A program made the translations under genes and the position numbers. From Arthrobacter sp. ISL-65 (lineage in GTDB: Bacteria > Actinomycetota > Actinomycetes > Actinomycetales > Micrococcaceae), in contig NZ_JAGGPN010000038.1 of NCBI RefSeq assembly GCF_018613795.1, positions 124,001 to 188,000 of the forward strand: a DNA stretch of 64,000 nt, read 5' to 3'. Below are positions 41,396 to 50,883 of the stretch, one piece after another. The notes under the pieces were generated by a model. That model made no database searches. It saw only the letters and a program-made list of their open reading frames with translations, and had not been told where the DNA came from. The first letter of the stretch is position 1, and each line of letters starts with the position of its first letter.

Positions 41396-44300
41396 CTAGC
41401 CGGCCAGGGCGGCGGCCACGATCCCTTCCAGTTCGGTGCCTGACGCCAGGTCGTGCGGACGCACCACATGGTTGTCCGCCACGTAAAAGAAGGCAGCCCG
41501 GACCTCTTCCAGCGGCACGCCCTTGAGCCTGGCCCAGGCCAGCCGGTACACAGCCAGCTGGACGCTCTTGGTTTTCAGCTGCCCTGCCGACGGCCGGCGG
41601 CCGGTCTTCCAGTCCACCAGGTCCCAGCCGCCGTCGGCGTCCCGGAACACTGCGTCAATGCGGCCGCGGACAACGACGTCGCCGATCCGGGTCTCCACGG
41701 GGACCTCCACGTAAGCGGGCGATCTGTGTGCCCACCGGGATTCCTTGAAGGTAGCCACCATGTCGTCCAGGCCGTAGGCCTCGTCAATGTGGTTGTCAGA
41801 GCCGGGCGCTTCGCCGAGATCCAGCATGCCCGCCGTTCCAAAGTACTCTTCCACCCAGGCATGAAAGGCTGTGCCCTTGCGCGCGGACATGCCCGGTTCG
41901 CGCGGGACAGGCCTCCTGAGCCGCTGGACCACGGCCGCGGCGTCCTCCCCCAGGTCCACCAGGGTGGACGCTGAGATATGCCCGGGCAGATGAACGTCGC
42001 GGCTCCGGGCCCGCCTCAAGCGGCGTTCCAGAAGGAGTGCGGCTTCGCGTTCCCAGCCCGCCGCCTGGGGGCGGAGACCCTGGCCCGCAGGGAGCCCCGG
42101 CGTACCGGCTTCGACCGCGGCGATCTCGGTGAGCAGCCGCTCGGCGGCACGGTCCATGGCCTCCCGCCGTCCCGGCACAAGCCGCAACCGGTTCCCGCTG
42201 CGGGGGTCCACAGGTCCTTCCAGCGGATCATACGGCCAGGCCGCCACCTCCAGCTCCCGGGTCAGGGGACTCTCCTGTGGCAGGGATTCCTCATCGACAG
42301 AGCCAGGGTGGATTTCCGCAGTTTCCTGTTCTGCCAGCGGCGCCAGCTCGGCGAGGAACGGCGACATCTCCGCCATCCCGCCGCGCCCGCCCACCCAGGC
42401 TCCGCTGGAAACCCAGAGCACGTGCTTGGCCCGCGTGTAGGCAACGTAGGCCAGCCTCCGTTCCTCAGCCTCGCCGTGGGCCTGGACGTCAGCCTTGAAC
42501 ATCTTCTCGGCGTCCAGCCACCCCTTCTGGTCCGGCTGGTCCAGATCCCACTGCGGAAGATCGGCACGGTCGCCCCGCAAAGGCCAGGGCAGGGCGGCGG
42601 AACCGCTGCTCCACCTCGAGTCACGGTTGCTGGGGAACGCGCCCGAGTTCAGGCCCGGCACGAACACGACGTCCCATTCGAGACCCTTCGATGCGTGCAC
42701 CGTCAGCAGCTGCACGGCCTCGTGATTGACGTCCGCGGGCGGCACATCCAGGCCGCCCTCCTCCGATGCCGCCGCCTCCAGCCACGAAAGGAAAGCCAGG
42801 ACGTCCACCCGGTGGGATGTCTGCAGGAACCCGGCGGCCGCGTCCTGGAACGCATCCAGGTTCCGCCGCGCCTGGTGAATGCTGAACCCGGGCCTCGCAG
42901 CAACCTCAATGTCCAGCAGCATGGCCCGTTCGACCTCGCCCAGCAGGGTGGTCAGGTCCTCCCCCATCAGCGAACGAAGCTGCCGCAGCTCCGTGCCCAG
43001 GCGCTGCAGCCGCTCCAGTGCAGGAGGGGTCAGGCTGCGGCCGTGCGCGGACGTCCACCCTTCCTTGGGCAGCCAGTCAAGGGCTTCGACGAGGCTTGCG
43101 GCGTCGGTGATGTCGCCCTCGATAACGACGTCGGCGGCCTCAGCATCCTCGTCGCCGGACGGATCGTTTCCGCCCAGTCCGCGGCCGTTATCGACCATGC
43201 CGCGGCGCCTGGCCAGAAACGAGGACCAGTCCCGGAACGCCATGAGGTCGGCCGGACCGATCCGCCACCGGGCACCGGCCAGGAGCCGCATCAGTGAATC
43301 CGACCGGCCTGGATCGGCCAGTACCCGCAGCGTGGACACCAGGTCCACAATTTCGGGAGTGTCCAGCAGGCCCCCGAGGCCCACAATTTCGTACGGGATC
43401 CCAGTGGCCTCGAACTCCTTGCGGAGGCATTCCATCTGCGCGCGCCTGCGGCACAGGACGGCCATGGCAGGCTGGATGCGCGGTTCCGAGGAGGAACCGT
43501 CGAAATCCGTGGCCCGGAACCTCAGGAGATCCTTGGCGATCGCCGCTGCTTCATCTTCATCGGTGGCAAAACGGCCGATCAGCACCCGGCCCTGCACCGC
43601 GGCGGGGCTGGGCCGCAGCGCAGGCACCTCCACCGCCGCGCTGGAGGACCTTTGCCCCGCGGGTCCGGCCTGCGCCGCGGCAGCGCTGAGCGGAGCCGAG
43701 ATCAGGTTGGCCGCGGCCAGGATGTTGCGGCCGTTCCGCCAGGCAGTGGTCAGGTACGAAACGGGGGCGGGACGCCGGGACGCCGTCCCTGACTGGCCGT
43801 CCTCGCAAACCGGAAACTCGTTGACGAAGTGGAACAGCTGTCCGGCGGACGCCCCGCGGAAGCCGTAGATGGACTGGTTCGGATCACCAACGGCCGTGAC
43901 GGCGTGGCCGTCCCCGAAGAGCCTGGAGAACAGCACCAGCTGGGCGTGCGACGTGTCCTGGAATTCGTCCAGGAGCACCACCTTGTAGCGCTGGCGCTCC
44001 ACCTCGGCGGCCAGGGGCACCTCTCGGGCCACGCGTGCCGCGAGCGCCACGAGGTCGCCGAAGTCCAAGGCTCCGCGTGCTCTTTTGGCTTCGGCGTACC
44101 GCCCCACGAGTTCCGCCACGCTTGCCCTCGTCCGGAGCATGGCTCCCAGCTCGCCGGCAGCCTGGCTTGGGTTCTTCTTTGCCCCTGCCACATATGGCAG
44201 GGCCTCGAACTCGGCGAGCCGCTGCATCAGCCAGCCCTGGACACCGTCCGGGTCCTGGAGGTGCTCCGCGCACTCCCCCGCGAGCTGGATAACGGCTTTG

Positions 44301-44845
44301 ACGAGGGTGGACTTGGCCACCCTGAAGTGCGAGTACTCGCCGTCGAACGCTTCAACCACCTCACTGGCCAGCTGCCAGGCCTGCGCGCCCCCCAGCAACA
44401 CGACATCCCGCTCGATCCCGAGCCGCAGGCCGTAGTCGGAGACGATGCCGCTGGCAAACGAGTGGTAGGTGGAAACCTTCGGCTCCAGGGCGTCGGCGCT
44501 GAGCAGCGTCCCTGCCACGGCGCCACCGGAGTCGCCGGTGGCGGTCCGCTGCAGCGCACTGAGCTTTGCGCGGATGCGGCTGGCCAGCTCGCCGGCAGCC
44601 TTGCGCGTGAAGGTGACACCGAGGACTTCCTCCGGCTTGACCCAGCCGTTCGCGACCAGCCAGACGACGCGGTCGGCCATGGTGGCGGTCTTGCCCGAGC
44701 CCGCGCCTGCGATGACGAGCCGGGGCGCAAGCGGCGAGGAGATAATGGCCGACTGTTCCGCGGTGGGCAGGTTCTTTTCACCCAGCAGGACGGTCAACTC
44801 TTCGGGACTGAACCTGGGCTCGGGAAGCTCCGCTGTCCGGCTCAT
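41396..44845 (-). CDS. adnB: AdnB helicase-nuclease subunit
   Basis: 1149 aa. UvrD-like motor: VIAGAGSGKTATMADRVVW (Walker A), VVLLDEFQDTSHAQLVLF (motif II), VGDPNQSIYGFRGAS (III), LLTVHASKGLEWDVVFVPGL (V) and YVAYTRAKHVLW (VI). The C-terminal RecB-like nuclease has RGRIDAVFRDADGGWDLVDW followed by KTGRRP, the catalytic Asp/Asp/Lys set. With AdnA it forms the DNA-end resection machine known from mycobacteria. The ATG at 44845 is chosen because it overlaps the adnA stop as ATGA. Confidence 0.93.
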   Translation of the reverse strand: MSRTAELPEPRFSPEELTVLLGEKNLPTAEQSAIISSPLAPRLVIAGAGSGKTATMADRVVWLVANGWVKPEEVLGVTFTRKAAGELASRIRAKLSALQRTATGDSGGAVAGTLLSADALEPKVSTYHSFASGIVSDYGLRLGIERDVVLLGGAQAWQLASEVVEAFDGEYSHFRVAKSTLVKAVIQLAGECAEHLQDPDGVQGWLMQRLAEFEALPYVAGAKKNPSQAAGELGAMLRTRASVAELVGRYAEAKRARGALDFGDLVALAARVAREVPLAAEVERQRYKVVLLDEFQDTSHAQLVLFSRLFGDGHAVTAVGDPNQSIYGFRGASAGQLFHFVNEFPVCEDGQSGTASRRPAPVSYLTTAWRNGRNILAAANLISAPLSAAAAQAGPAGQRSSSAAVEVPALRPSPAAVQGRVLIGRFATDEDEAAAIAKDLLRFRATDFDGSSSEPRIQPAMAVLCRRRAQMECLRKEFEATGIPYEIVGLGGLLDTPEIVDLVSTLRVLADPGRSDSLMRLLAGARWRIGPADLMAFRDWSSFLARRRGMVDNGRGLGGNDPSGDEDAEAADVVIEGDITDAASLVEALDWLPKEGWTSAHGRSLTPPALERLQRLGTELRQLRSLMGEDLTTLLGEVERAMLLDIEVAARPGFSIHQARRNLDAFQDAAAGFLQTSHRVDVLAFLSWLEAAASEEGGLDVPPADVNHEAVQLLTVHASKGLEWDVVFVPGLNSGAFPSNRDSRWSSGSAALPWPLRGDRADLPQWDLDQPDQKGWLDAEKMFKADVQAHGEAEERRLAYVAYTRAKHVLWVSSGAWVGGRGGMAEMSPFLAELAPLAEQETAEIHPGSVDEESLPQESPLTRELEVAAWPYDPLEGPVDPRSGNRLRLVPGRREAMDRAAERLLTEIAAVEAGTPGLPAGQGLRPQAAGWEREAALLLERRLRRARSRDVHLPGHISASTLVDLGEDAAAVVQRLRRPVPREPGMSARKGTAFHAWVEEYFGTAGMLDLGEAPGSDNHIDEAYGLDDMVATFKESRWAHRSPAYVEVPVETRIGDVVVRGRIDAVFRDADGGWDLVDWKTGRRPSAGQLKTKSVQLAVYRLAWARLKGVPLEEVRAAFFYVADNHVVRPHDLASGTELEGIVAAALAG

Positions 44846-47800
44846 TCGGTAACCTGCTTTCCCCGCGCACACAGCGGACATACCTCCGGCAGCCGGCAGC
44901 CGTGGCCGCCGAAACCGGCCTTGGCGGGATCGTGCCTTGCCTCAAATTCGTGGCCGGACATTACCGCGGCTGCGTCGTTCACCATTTCCATCGCCCAGTT
45001 GTCCGCCGGGTCCAGCGGATCCTGGTGCTGGATACCCGGGCTCTTGGTGGTGGTGCCCAGCTGGGCAAGCACGGCGCCGCCGGGCTGGGGCTCGGCCTCG
45101 GATGCCGCGGTGGCGCCAAAGCCGCCAGCCAGAACGGCCGCCTGGTAGGCGCCCAACTGCGGGTGCCTGCCCAGTTCGGCCTTGCCCGGCTGCCGTTTGC
45201 CCGTCTTGAGGTCGACGATTACCAGCCGCCCCTCGCCATCGATCTCGAGCCGGTCCACCTGCCCGCGCAGGACGGCTGACCGGGGGCCTTCATCGGTGGG
45301 AACGTTCCCACGGGGAACAGCGCCGGGCTCGGGCAGACTCACCTCGAAGTCCTGCTCGACCCCGGCAAGGCGGCGGCCCTCGCTGCGCATGACCAGGATG
45401 TACTGCGCGAGTTTCCGGACCATGGCTTCCGCCCTGCGGAAGTCGAGTTTGCCTTCCCAGTTGTCCTTCATGCCCAGGGCCGGCCAACGCCGGACGAGTT
45501 CGGCAAGGTATTCCGCTCCGCTGGCATCGGGAAGGTCCTGGGCGATGGCGTGCACCAGGGTGCCAAGGCTGCGGGCGAAGTCCGTGGCCGCTTCGCCTCC
45601 GGCGGCCTGGATGAACCAATCCAGCGGCGACTTCTGCACCGACTCCACCTTGGACGGCGAAACGTAGACGGTGCCGCCCGGAGGCACAACACGGTCCACG
45701 GACGTCAGCGGGGCCAGCCCCCACCAGGTGTTCGGATGGGCTCCGGGTACTGGCGGCTCCGCCGTGGCAAGTCGGGCGAGGACACGCACGGCCTCATCCG
45801 CCTCTGCGGCCAGCCTGCCGTCCAGCTGGGCGTACTGGCGGAGTTCGGCCACGAGCGCACGCAGCGTCAGGGGCCGTTCCACCGGGGTGTAGCCGCGCCC
45901 CTCCTGGTCCGGCAGCAGCGGCGCGACGTAGTCCAGGAAGGAGGACGGCTGCTCATCTTCCGAAGACACGGCGGTGCACAGCAGCACGTCCTTGGCCCGG
46001 GACACCGCCGTGGAAAAGCTGCGGAGTTCGTCGTAGCGGATCTCCCGCAGCCGGCTCAGCGGGCCGAGCTGGAGCGCATACTCCACGCCATGTTCTACGG
46101 CGTCCGCGAACAGTGTGCTGCCCAGGAGCTCGCCGCGGAGGCGGGTGTTGGGCCAGACGCCCTCCTGCAGTCCGGCGACGATGACGAACGGCCATTCCCG
46201 GCCGGCGGCGCTGGCAGGCGTCATGAGCTCGACGGCGTCGTCAACCTGGGCACGCGCCGCCAGGGTGTCCATGGGCAGTTCCTGATTGAGCAGGTATTCG
46301 AGGAACTGTTCGGGGCCGGATCCGGGCATCTGGTCCACGTAGCGCTCAGCCGTATGGAACAGCGCCATCATGGCGTCCAGGTCCCGGTCCGCCCGGGCTC
46401 CAACAAGCCCGCCTGCAAGGGCCGCGGCTGTCCATGCCGACGCGAGGCCGGTGGAGTGCCAGAGGGCCCACAGCACTGTCTCTGCGTTGGCTCCGGGTGC
46501 GGCAACGGCCGTCCGGCCGGCCTGGATCATCCGTGCGACCCTGCGGGCCGAGCGGCCCTCGATGCCGAGTGAGCCGAGCGCCCCGGGCTCAAGGAGCGCC
46601 TCCACCAGCAGGGAATCGCTGGAGCGGCCGCCGCCGCCCAGCAGTTCCTCCCGCCGGAGCGACTGGCGGAGCCGGCGCAGTTCGAGGGATGTCGCCCCGC
46701 CGATCCGGGAGGTCAGCAACGACACGGCGGATTCCGGCGTGAGGACTGCCGGGTCCAGGGCCGCCGCGTAAGCGTCGAGCAGCGGACGGACGGCCACTTC
46801 ATCGCGCACGGCGGATTCAGCCACCGGAATCCGCACCGGAATCCCCTGACCCGAGAGATAGCGCTGCAGCTGGCTGAGCTGGCCGCCGTTCCGGACAATG
46901 ACGGCAATGTCCTCCAGCGACCGCCCGTCCCTGAGATGCGCCTCGAGAATCCTTTGAGCCACGTACCGCAGCTCATGCACCGCCGAGGGCAGAAGATGCG
47001 CTTCCACGGTGCCTCTTGCCGGCTGGGTGGCGTCACCCGGTTCCCCGGCAATATAAGCAGGGTCGGGGCCAACCGGGTCCAGACGGCGGGCGAGCTGGCC
47101 GCCGGCCCGGAGGGAAATCCGGTCCGCCACCCCGAGCCAGGCCCGGGCCACTGCCGGCTGATGGCGGTGGGCACGGGACAGCGGCTTCTCAACGGCCGTC
47201 CGTTCCCCGCCGCCTAGCAGGCCCGGAAGCTCAGCCACAAGGTCCGGCCGCGCTCCCCGGAACCCCTGCACCACCGTGTCCGGTGCGGACGTCACGTAGA
47301 CATCCTTGCCGGCGGCCACATCGGCCAGGAGTTCGAAGACGGCGGGGTTGGCCTCCTGGATGTCGTCCACAAGAATCAGCTGGAGACGGTCGCGTTCGGC
47401 CGCCAGGAAGTCCGGGAAATCCTGAAAGAGCTGGCGGGCTGCGGTGATGATGCCCGCAGGATCGAACGCCTCCGGCATGCGAAGGTCGAGGACATCGCGG
47501 TACTCGGCGTAGAGGGCCGCAGCAGCAATCCAGTCCGGCCGTCCGCAGGCGTGGCCCAGGCCGGCGAGGTCCTCGGCGGTGCGGCCCGTCTCTGTAATCC
47601 GGTCGAAGAGCTGGCGGACCTCGTGCCGGAACCCGCGGGTAGGCAGGGCGGCCGTGAGGTCATCGGGCCAGGGCAGCCCGAGGCCCGGCAGGGCGTGGCC
47701 CTCCAGCAGTTCCTTGATGATGAGGTCCTGCTCGGGCCCTGACAGGAGCCGAGGCGCCTTCGACAGCGGCAGGAGCCCTTCCGCCTTGGCACGGCGGATG

Positions 47801-48249
47801 AGGTCAAAGGCATACGCGGCCCAGGTGCGGGCCGGAGTGGTGCTCAGGCTCCGGTTCAGCCTGGCAGTAAACCGGTCCCGCAGGGTGTCGGCCGCAAGCC
47901 GTCCGGGGGCGAGAATGAGGATCCGCTCAGGGTCCACCCCTTCCGCTTCCACCCGGCGGATTGCCGCTTCGATGAGCACGGTGGATTTGCCGGTACCCGG
48001 CGCTCCTGGGACCAGTACGGGGCCAGCTCCCCGGGGCACGTCGACGGCGGCCCGCTGGTCCGCTGTGAGGACCGGAACGCGCGAGTGCACCTGGCGAGGG
48101 GGCAGCAAACGAAGACCCGCAGGGCGAAACGGCGCGGCAGAGAAAGAGTCCGCGTGGTCCCGCTCCGAAATGCGTGCGGATGCCTGATCGGCTGAAGTCT
48201 GATCGGCGGAAGTTTGATCGGGGGAGGTCTGATCGAGTGTTGCGGTCAC
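44842..48249 (-). CDS. adnA: AdnA helicase-nuclease subunit
   Basis: 1135 aa. Walker A VPGAPGTGKSTVLIEAA, a motif II variant LILVDDIQEANP, and a C-terminal RecB-like nuclease (RGQVDRLEIDGEGRLVIVDL followed by KTGKRQPGKAE). C-terminal cysteines GCRLPEVCPLCARG could be three of four ligands of an Fe-S cluster, but the place for the first ligand reads QKSPLDWF, with Ser where a Cys is usual. The N-terminus holds four DQTS-type repeats. GTG start overlaps the stop of the upstream alkyltransferase-like gene by 4 bp; adnB follows with a 4-bp overlap. Confidence 0.92.
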   Translation of the reverse strand: MTATLDQTSPDQTSADQTSADQASARISERDHADSFSAAPFRPAGLRLLPPRQVHSRVPVLTADQRAAVDVPRGAGPVLVPGAPGTGKSTVLIEAAIRRVEAEGVDPERILILAPGRLAADTLRDRFTARLNRSLSTTPARTWAAYAFDLIRRAKAEGLLPLSKAPRLLSGPEQDLIIKELLEGHALPGLGLPWPDDLTAALPTRGFRHEVRQLFDRITETGRTAEDLAGLGHACGRPDWIAAAALYAEYRDVLDLRMPEAFDPAGIITAARQLFQDFPDFLAAERDRLQLILVDDIQEANPAVFELLADVAAGKDVYVTSAPDTVVQGFRGARPDLVAELPGLLGGGERTAVEKPLSRAHRHQPAVARAWLGVADRISLRAGGQLARRLDPVGPDPAYIAGEPGDATQPARGTVEAHLLPSAVHELRYVAQRILEAHLRDGRSLEDIAVIVRNGGQLSQLQRYLSGQGIPVRIPVAESAVRDEVAVRPLLDAYAAALDPAVLTPESAVSLLTSRIGGATSLELRRLRQSLRREELLGGGGRSSDSLLVEALLEPGALGSLGIEGRSARRVARMIQAGRTAVAAPGANAETVLWALWHSTGLASAWTAAALAGGLVGARADRDLDAMMALFHTAERYVDQMPGSGPEQFLEYLLNQELPMDTLAARAQVDDAVELMTPASAAGREWPFVIVAGLQEGVWPNTRLRGELLGSTLFADAVEHGVEYALQLGPLSRLREIRYDELRSFSTAVSRAKDVLLCTAVSSEDEQPSSFLDYVAPLLPDQEGRGYTPVERPLTLRALVAELRQYAQLDGRLAAEADEAVRVLARLATAEPPVPGAHPNTWWGLAPLTSVDRVVPPGGTVYVSPSKVESVQKSPLDWFIQAAGGEAATDFARSLGTLVHAIAQDLPDASGAEYLAELVRRWPALGMKDNWEGKLDFRRAEAMVRKLAQYILVMRSEGRRLAGVEQDFEVSLPEPGAVPRGNVPTDEGPRSAVLRGQVDRLEIDGEGRLVIVDLKTGKRQPGKAELGRHPQLGAYQAAVLAGGFGATAASEAEPQPGGAVLAQLGTTTKSPGIQHQDPLDPADNWAMEMVNDAAAVMSGHEFEARHDPAKAGFGGHGCRLPEVCPLCARGKQVTE
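48186..48240. repeat. 15-bp tandem repeat in the adnA 5' end
   Basis: Copies at 48186, 48201 and 48216 (GATCGGCNGAAGTNT type) and a partial fourth at 48231. They encode the DQTSA/DQTSP repeats in the first 30 residues of AdnA. Confidence 0.7.
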
Positions 48250-48662
48250 ACGGACATTCCATCACCCGGGGCTGACAAACTTCGCAGCGACGCTTCCAGC
48301 CGCCCGGCAACCACGTCCAGGGCGTCAAAATCGGCGTCCGACGGCGACCACCGCGCAGCGGTCAGATCCACCCGCCACCGTCCTTCGCCCGTCCTGGCAA
48401 ACTCGCTATAGTCCCCGCGCAAGGGCGTGCCCTCCTGCAGGTAGTGGTCGAGGGCCTCGGATTCATGGCCGTCCGGGGCCAGTCCGCTTGCGCGCAGCAC
48501 GCGCCACCATGGCACGCCGCTGCCGTAATGGCTCAGCACGGACCCCACCTGCCGCGGCCCTCCGGCGCCAAGAAGCTCAGCGACGTCGCCATAAGCCACC
48601 GCCGAACCGGCCGGAATGAGGTCAACCACCGCCAAAACCGCCTCCACGTACTCCGCCCGCAT
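48246..48662 (-). CDS. Alkyltransferase-like (ATL) protein, MGMT fold without the active Cys
   Basis: 138 aa. The DNA-binding fold of O6-alkylguanine transferases is clear (IPAGSAVAYGDVAELLGAG, RQVGSVLSHYGSGVPWWRVL), but the PCHRV acceptor motif reads PWWRV, so it cannot take the alkyl group. ATL proteins bind O6-alkylguanine and hand it to nucleotide excision repair. First gene of an apparent operon with adnA and adnB, joined by 4-bp overlaps. Confidence 0.9.
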   Translation of the reverse strand: MRAEYVEAVLAVVDLIPAGSAVAYGDVAELLGAGGPRQVGSVLSHYGSGVPWWRVLRASGLAPDGHESEALDHYLQEGTPLRGDYSEFARTGEGRWRVDLTAARWSPSDADFDALDVVAGRLEASLRSLSAPGDGMSV

Positions 48663-48806
48663 GCCTTCAGACTATCGGCCGGCGCGCATCAGCAGCGGTC
48701 AGGACGGGCGCCGTGTGCGTCTTCCCACAGCGTGTCTTCCCACACCCTGCCGGACACGCGCGGGACAAGCACCTTGACTGTCGGTGCCTCCGGGTAATTT
48801 GGAGCA

Positions 48807-49517
48807 ATGAGCACTTGGAACACTCTCCCCCGGGCCGCATTCGACCTCGAAACCACGGGACGCAACTCCCGTGCCGCCCGGATCGTGACGGCTTCCGTCA
48901 CCGTGGTGGACAGTTCCGGGAACGTGATTCGGGAGCATGAGTGGCTGGCTGATCCGGGGGTTGAGATTCCGGCGGAGGCCAGCGAGGTCCACGGGATCAC
49001 CACCGAACACGCGCGCAGCCATGGCCGGCCTGCGGCCGAGGTCACCAAGGAAGTCGCCGCCGTGCTCCAGGGGCTTTTCGACGACGGCGTCCCGGTGATC
49101 GCGTTCAACGCCAGCTACGACTTCACCGTGCTGGCCGCCGAGTCGGCCCGCTACGGCGTGCCTCAGCTGAGCCGGTTCCCCGTCCTGGACCCCTACATCA
49201 TGAACAAGCAGGTGGACCGGTACCGGAAGGGCAAGCGGACGCTGACCGCCCTGTGCGAGGAGTACGGCGTGGACCTGGAAAACGCCCACACATCTGCCGC
49301 GGACGCCTTGGCAACGCTGCGCATGCTCGATGCCATGTCCGGCAAGTTCCCCAAGCTGAACATGCCGGCCAGTCAGCTGCACCAGCTTCAGGTGGACTGG
49401 GCCGTGAGCCAGGCCGCCGACTTCCAGCAGTACCTCCGCAAGACCAAACCCGCCGCCGTCATCGAGGGCGACTGGCCTGTCCTGCCGCCGGAGGACGCGA
49501 GCCGGGGCGGCTTCTAA
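48807..49517 (+). CDS. DEDDh 3'-5' exonuclease (DnaQ-like)
   Basis: 236 aa. Exo I FDLETTGRNS, Exo II FNASYDFTVLAAES and Exo III AHTSAADALATLRML give the Asp-Glu-Asp-His-Asp set. Similar to proofreading epsilon-like proteins that act alone in actinobacteria. The C-terminal 50 residues (about 185-236) lie outside the fold. Divergent from the ATL-adnAB operon. Confidence 0.88.
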   Translation: MSTWNTLPRAAFDLETTGRNSRAARIVTASVTVVDSSGNVIREHEWLADPGVEIPAEASEVHGITTEHARSHGRPAAEVTKEVAAVLQGLFDDGVPVIAFNASYDFTVLAAESARYGVPQLSRFPVLDPYIMNKQVDRYRKGKRTLTALCEEYGVDLENAHTSAADALATLRMLDAMSGKFPKLNMPASQLHQLQVDWAVSQAADFQQYLRKTKPAAVIEGDWPVLPPEDASRGGF

Positions 49518-49812
49518 AATTAGGCGGAGATAAGCCAGAGGCATGGCAGGAACAGAACGGAACCCGCTGGGACGAAGATCACAGCACCCGGCGAAAGCGC
49601 GGGCGGTGAACCCGCCGTCATCCTGATTCAGGAAGTCCCTCGAAGGCCGCCATTCACGCGGCTGGAAGAGCACAACGCCAGTCAATAGTGCGGTAGATGT
49701 GCCAGCGGCCGAACAATGTTCGGAAGTGGCTGGCATATCCTTGCGCTGACATAATTTAGTTCAGAACCGTGCTTGTGCTATGCCCTGCCCAAGTCCTACC
49801 TCCTGAGGATAA
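49518..49812. other. Gap between the exonuclease gene and metN: leader region
   Basis: 295 bp without a gene. It holds a GGCGG-TGAAC-CCGCC hairpin near 49603-49617, which may end the exonuclease transcript, and a larger dyad at 49700-49735. I do not recognise a known SAM riboswitch or T-box. GAGG at 49805-49808 serves metN. Confidence 0.5.
49700..49735. promoter_or_regulatory. Dyad upstream of metNIQ, possible operator or leader hairpin
   Basis: Outer arms TGCCAGC (49700-49706) and GCTGGCA (49729-49735); inner palindrome CCGAACAATGTTCGG (49709-49723). The two dyads share a centre. A TetR-like operator or an RNA hairpin could both look like this. Confidence 0.4.
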
Positions 49813-50883
49813 ATGATCACAGTCACCGACCTGCGCAAGGTCTACCGTCAGGGGAAAAAGGAAGTGGTGGCCCTTGACGGGGTTTCGCTTTCTGTCCCCA
49901 AAGGCTCCATCCACGGCATCATCGGCCACTCCGGCGCGGGCAAGTCCACCCTGGTGCGCTGCCTGACGCTGCTGGACCGCCCGACGTCGGGGTCGGTCAA
50001 CATTGACGGTACCGAACTGAGCTCTGTCAGGGACTCGGAAATCCGCGCCGCCCGTCGCCGCATCGGTATGGTCTTCCAGCACGCGAACCTCATGGATTCG
50101 CGCACGGCCGCCGCAAACGTGGCCCATCCCATGGAACTGGTCAAGGCGCCGAAGGACAAGATCCGGGCCAAGGTCGCCGAGCTGCTGAAGATTGTGGGCC
50201 TCGAAGGCTTCGAGAATGCATACCCCTCCCAGCTTTCCGGCGGACAGCGCCAGCGGGTTGGCATCGCCCGCGCCCTGGCATCGGACCCGGACGTCCTGCT
50301 GTGCGACGAGCCCACGTCCGCGCTGGATCCAGCCACCACCGATGAAATCCTCGACCTGATCCAGGACCTGACCCGCCGCCTGCAGCTCACGGTGCTCATC
50401 ATCACCCATGAGATGCACGTGGTGAAGCGCGTCTGCGGGTCCGTGTCCCTGCTGTCCAAGGGTCGGGTCGTTGAGTCCGGTCCGCTCGCCGAGGTCGCCT
50501 CGGACCTGGACAGCAAGTTGGCGCGGGCACTTCTGCCCCTGCCGGCGTCGGAAGTCATCAAGGGTGCGCTCCAGGCCGGGCCGGTACTGGAGATTCTCTT
50601 CTCCGGCGACGGCGCCAGGGAGCCCGTGCTCACGGGAGTGGCACGGCATTTCGACATTGACCTGAACGTTCTTGCCGGCAGCGTCGAAACCCTCGGCGGC
50701 CAGCAGTTCGGCCACCTGCGGGTCCAGCTGGGCGACGACGCCGACTGCGACGCCGTCCTGGGCTACCTCCGCGACCGCGGCATCAGCGCCAAGCTGGCCC
50801 GTTCCACCGCCGACGAGGCGGAACTCGCTGAATTCGCCCCGGCGGACACTGACTTCGCCGCCGAGACGGGAGACTCCAAGTGA
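49813..50883 (+). CDS. metN: Methionine ABC transporter ATP-binding protein MetN
   Basis: 356 aa. Walker A GHSGAGKSTLVRCLTLL, signature LSGGQRQRVGIARALA, Walker B LLCDEPTSALDPAT. A C-terminal NIL domain at about 260-340 (VLTGVARHFDIDLNVLAGSV) senses methionine in relatives and blocks uptake. GAGG precedes the ATG. The stop overlaps metI by 4 bp. Confidence 0.95.
   Translation: MITVTDLRKVYRQGKKEVVALDGVSLSVPKGSIHGIIGHSGAGKSTLVRCLTLLDRPTSGSVNIDGTELSSVRDSEIRAARRRIGMVFQHANLMDSRTAAANVAHPMELVKAPKDKIRAKVAELLKIVGLEGFENAYPSQLSGGQRQRVGIARALASDPDVLLCDEPTSALDPATTDEILDLIQDLTRRLQLTVLIITHEMHVVKRVCGSVSLLSKGRVVESGPLAEVASDLDSKLARALLPLPASEVIKGALQAGPVLEILFSGDGAREPVLTGVARHFDIDLNVLAGSVETLGGQQFGHLRVQLGDDADCDAVLGYLRDRGISAKLARSTADEAELAEFAPADTDFAAETGDSK

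Noticed and set aside
49709..49723. LexA (SOS) box before metN
   Set aside because: The gap between CGAAC and GTTCG is 3 bp, not the 4 bp of the actinobacterial SOS box, and metN is not a repair gene.
49518..49812. SAM riboswitch or T-box before metN
   Set aside because: No conserved core of the SAM riboswitch classes or T-box sequence could be recognised by eye.
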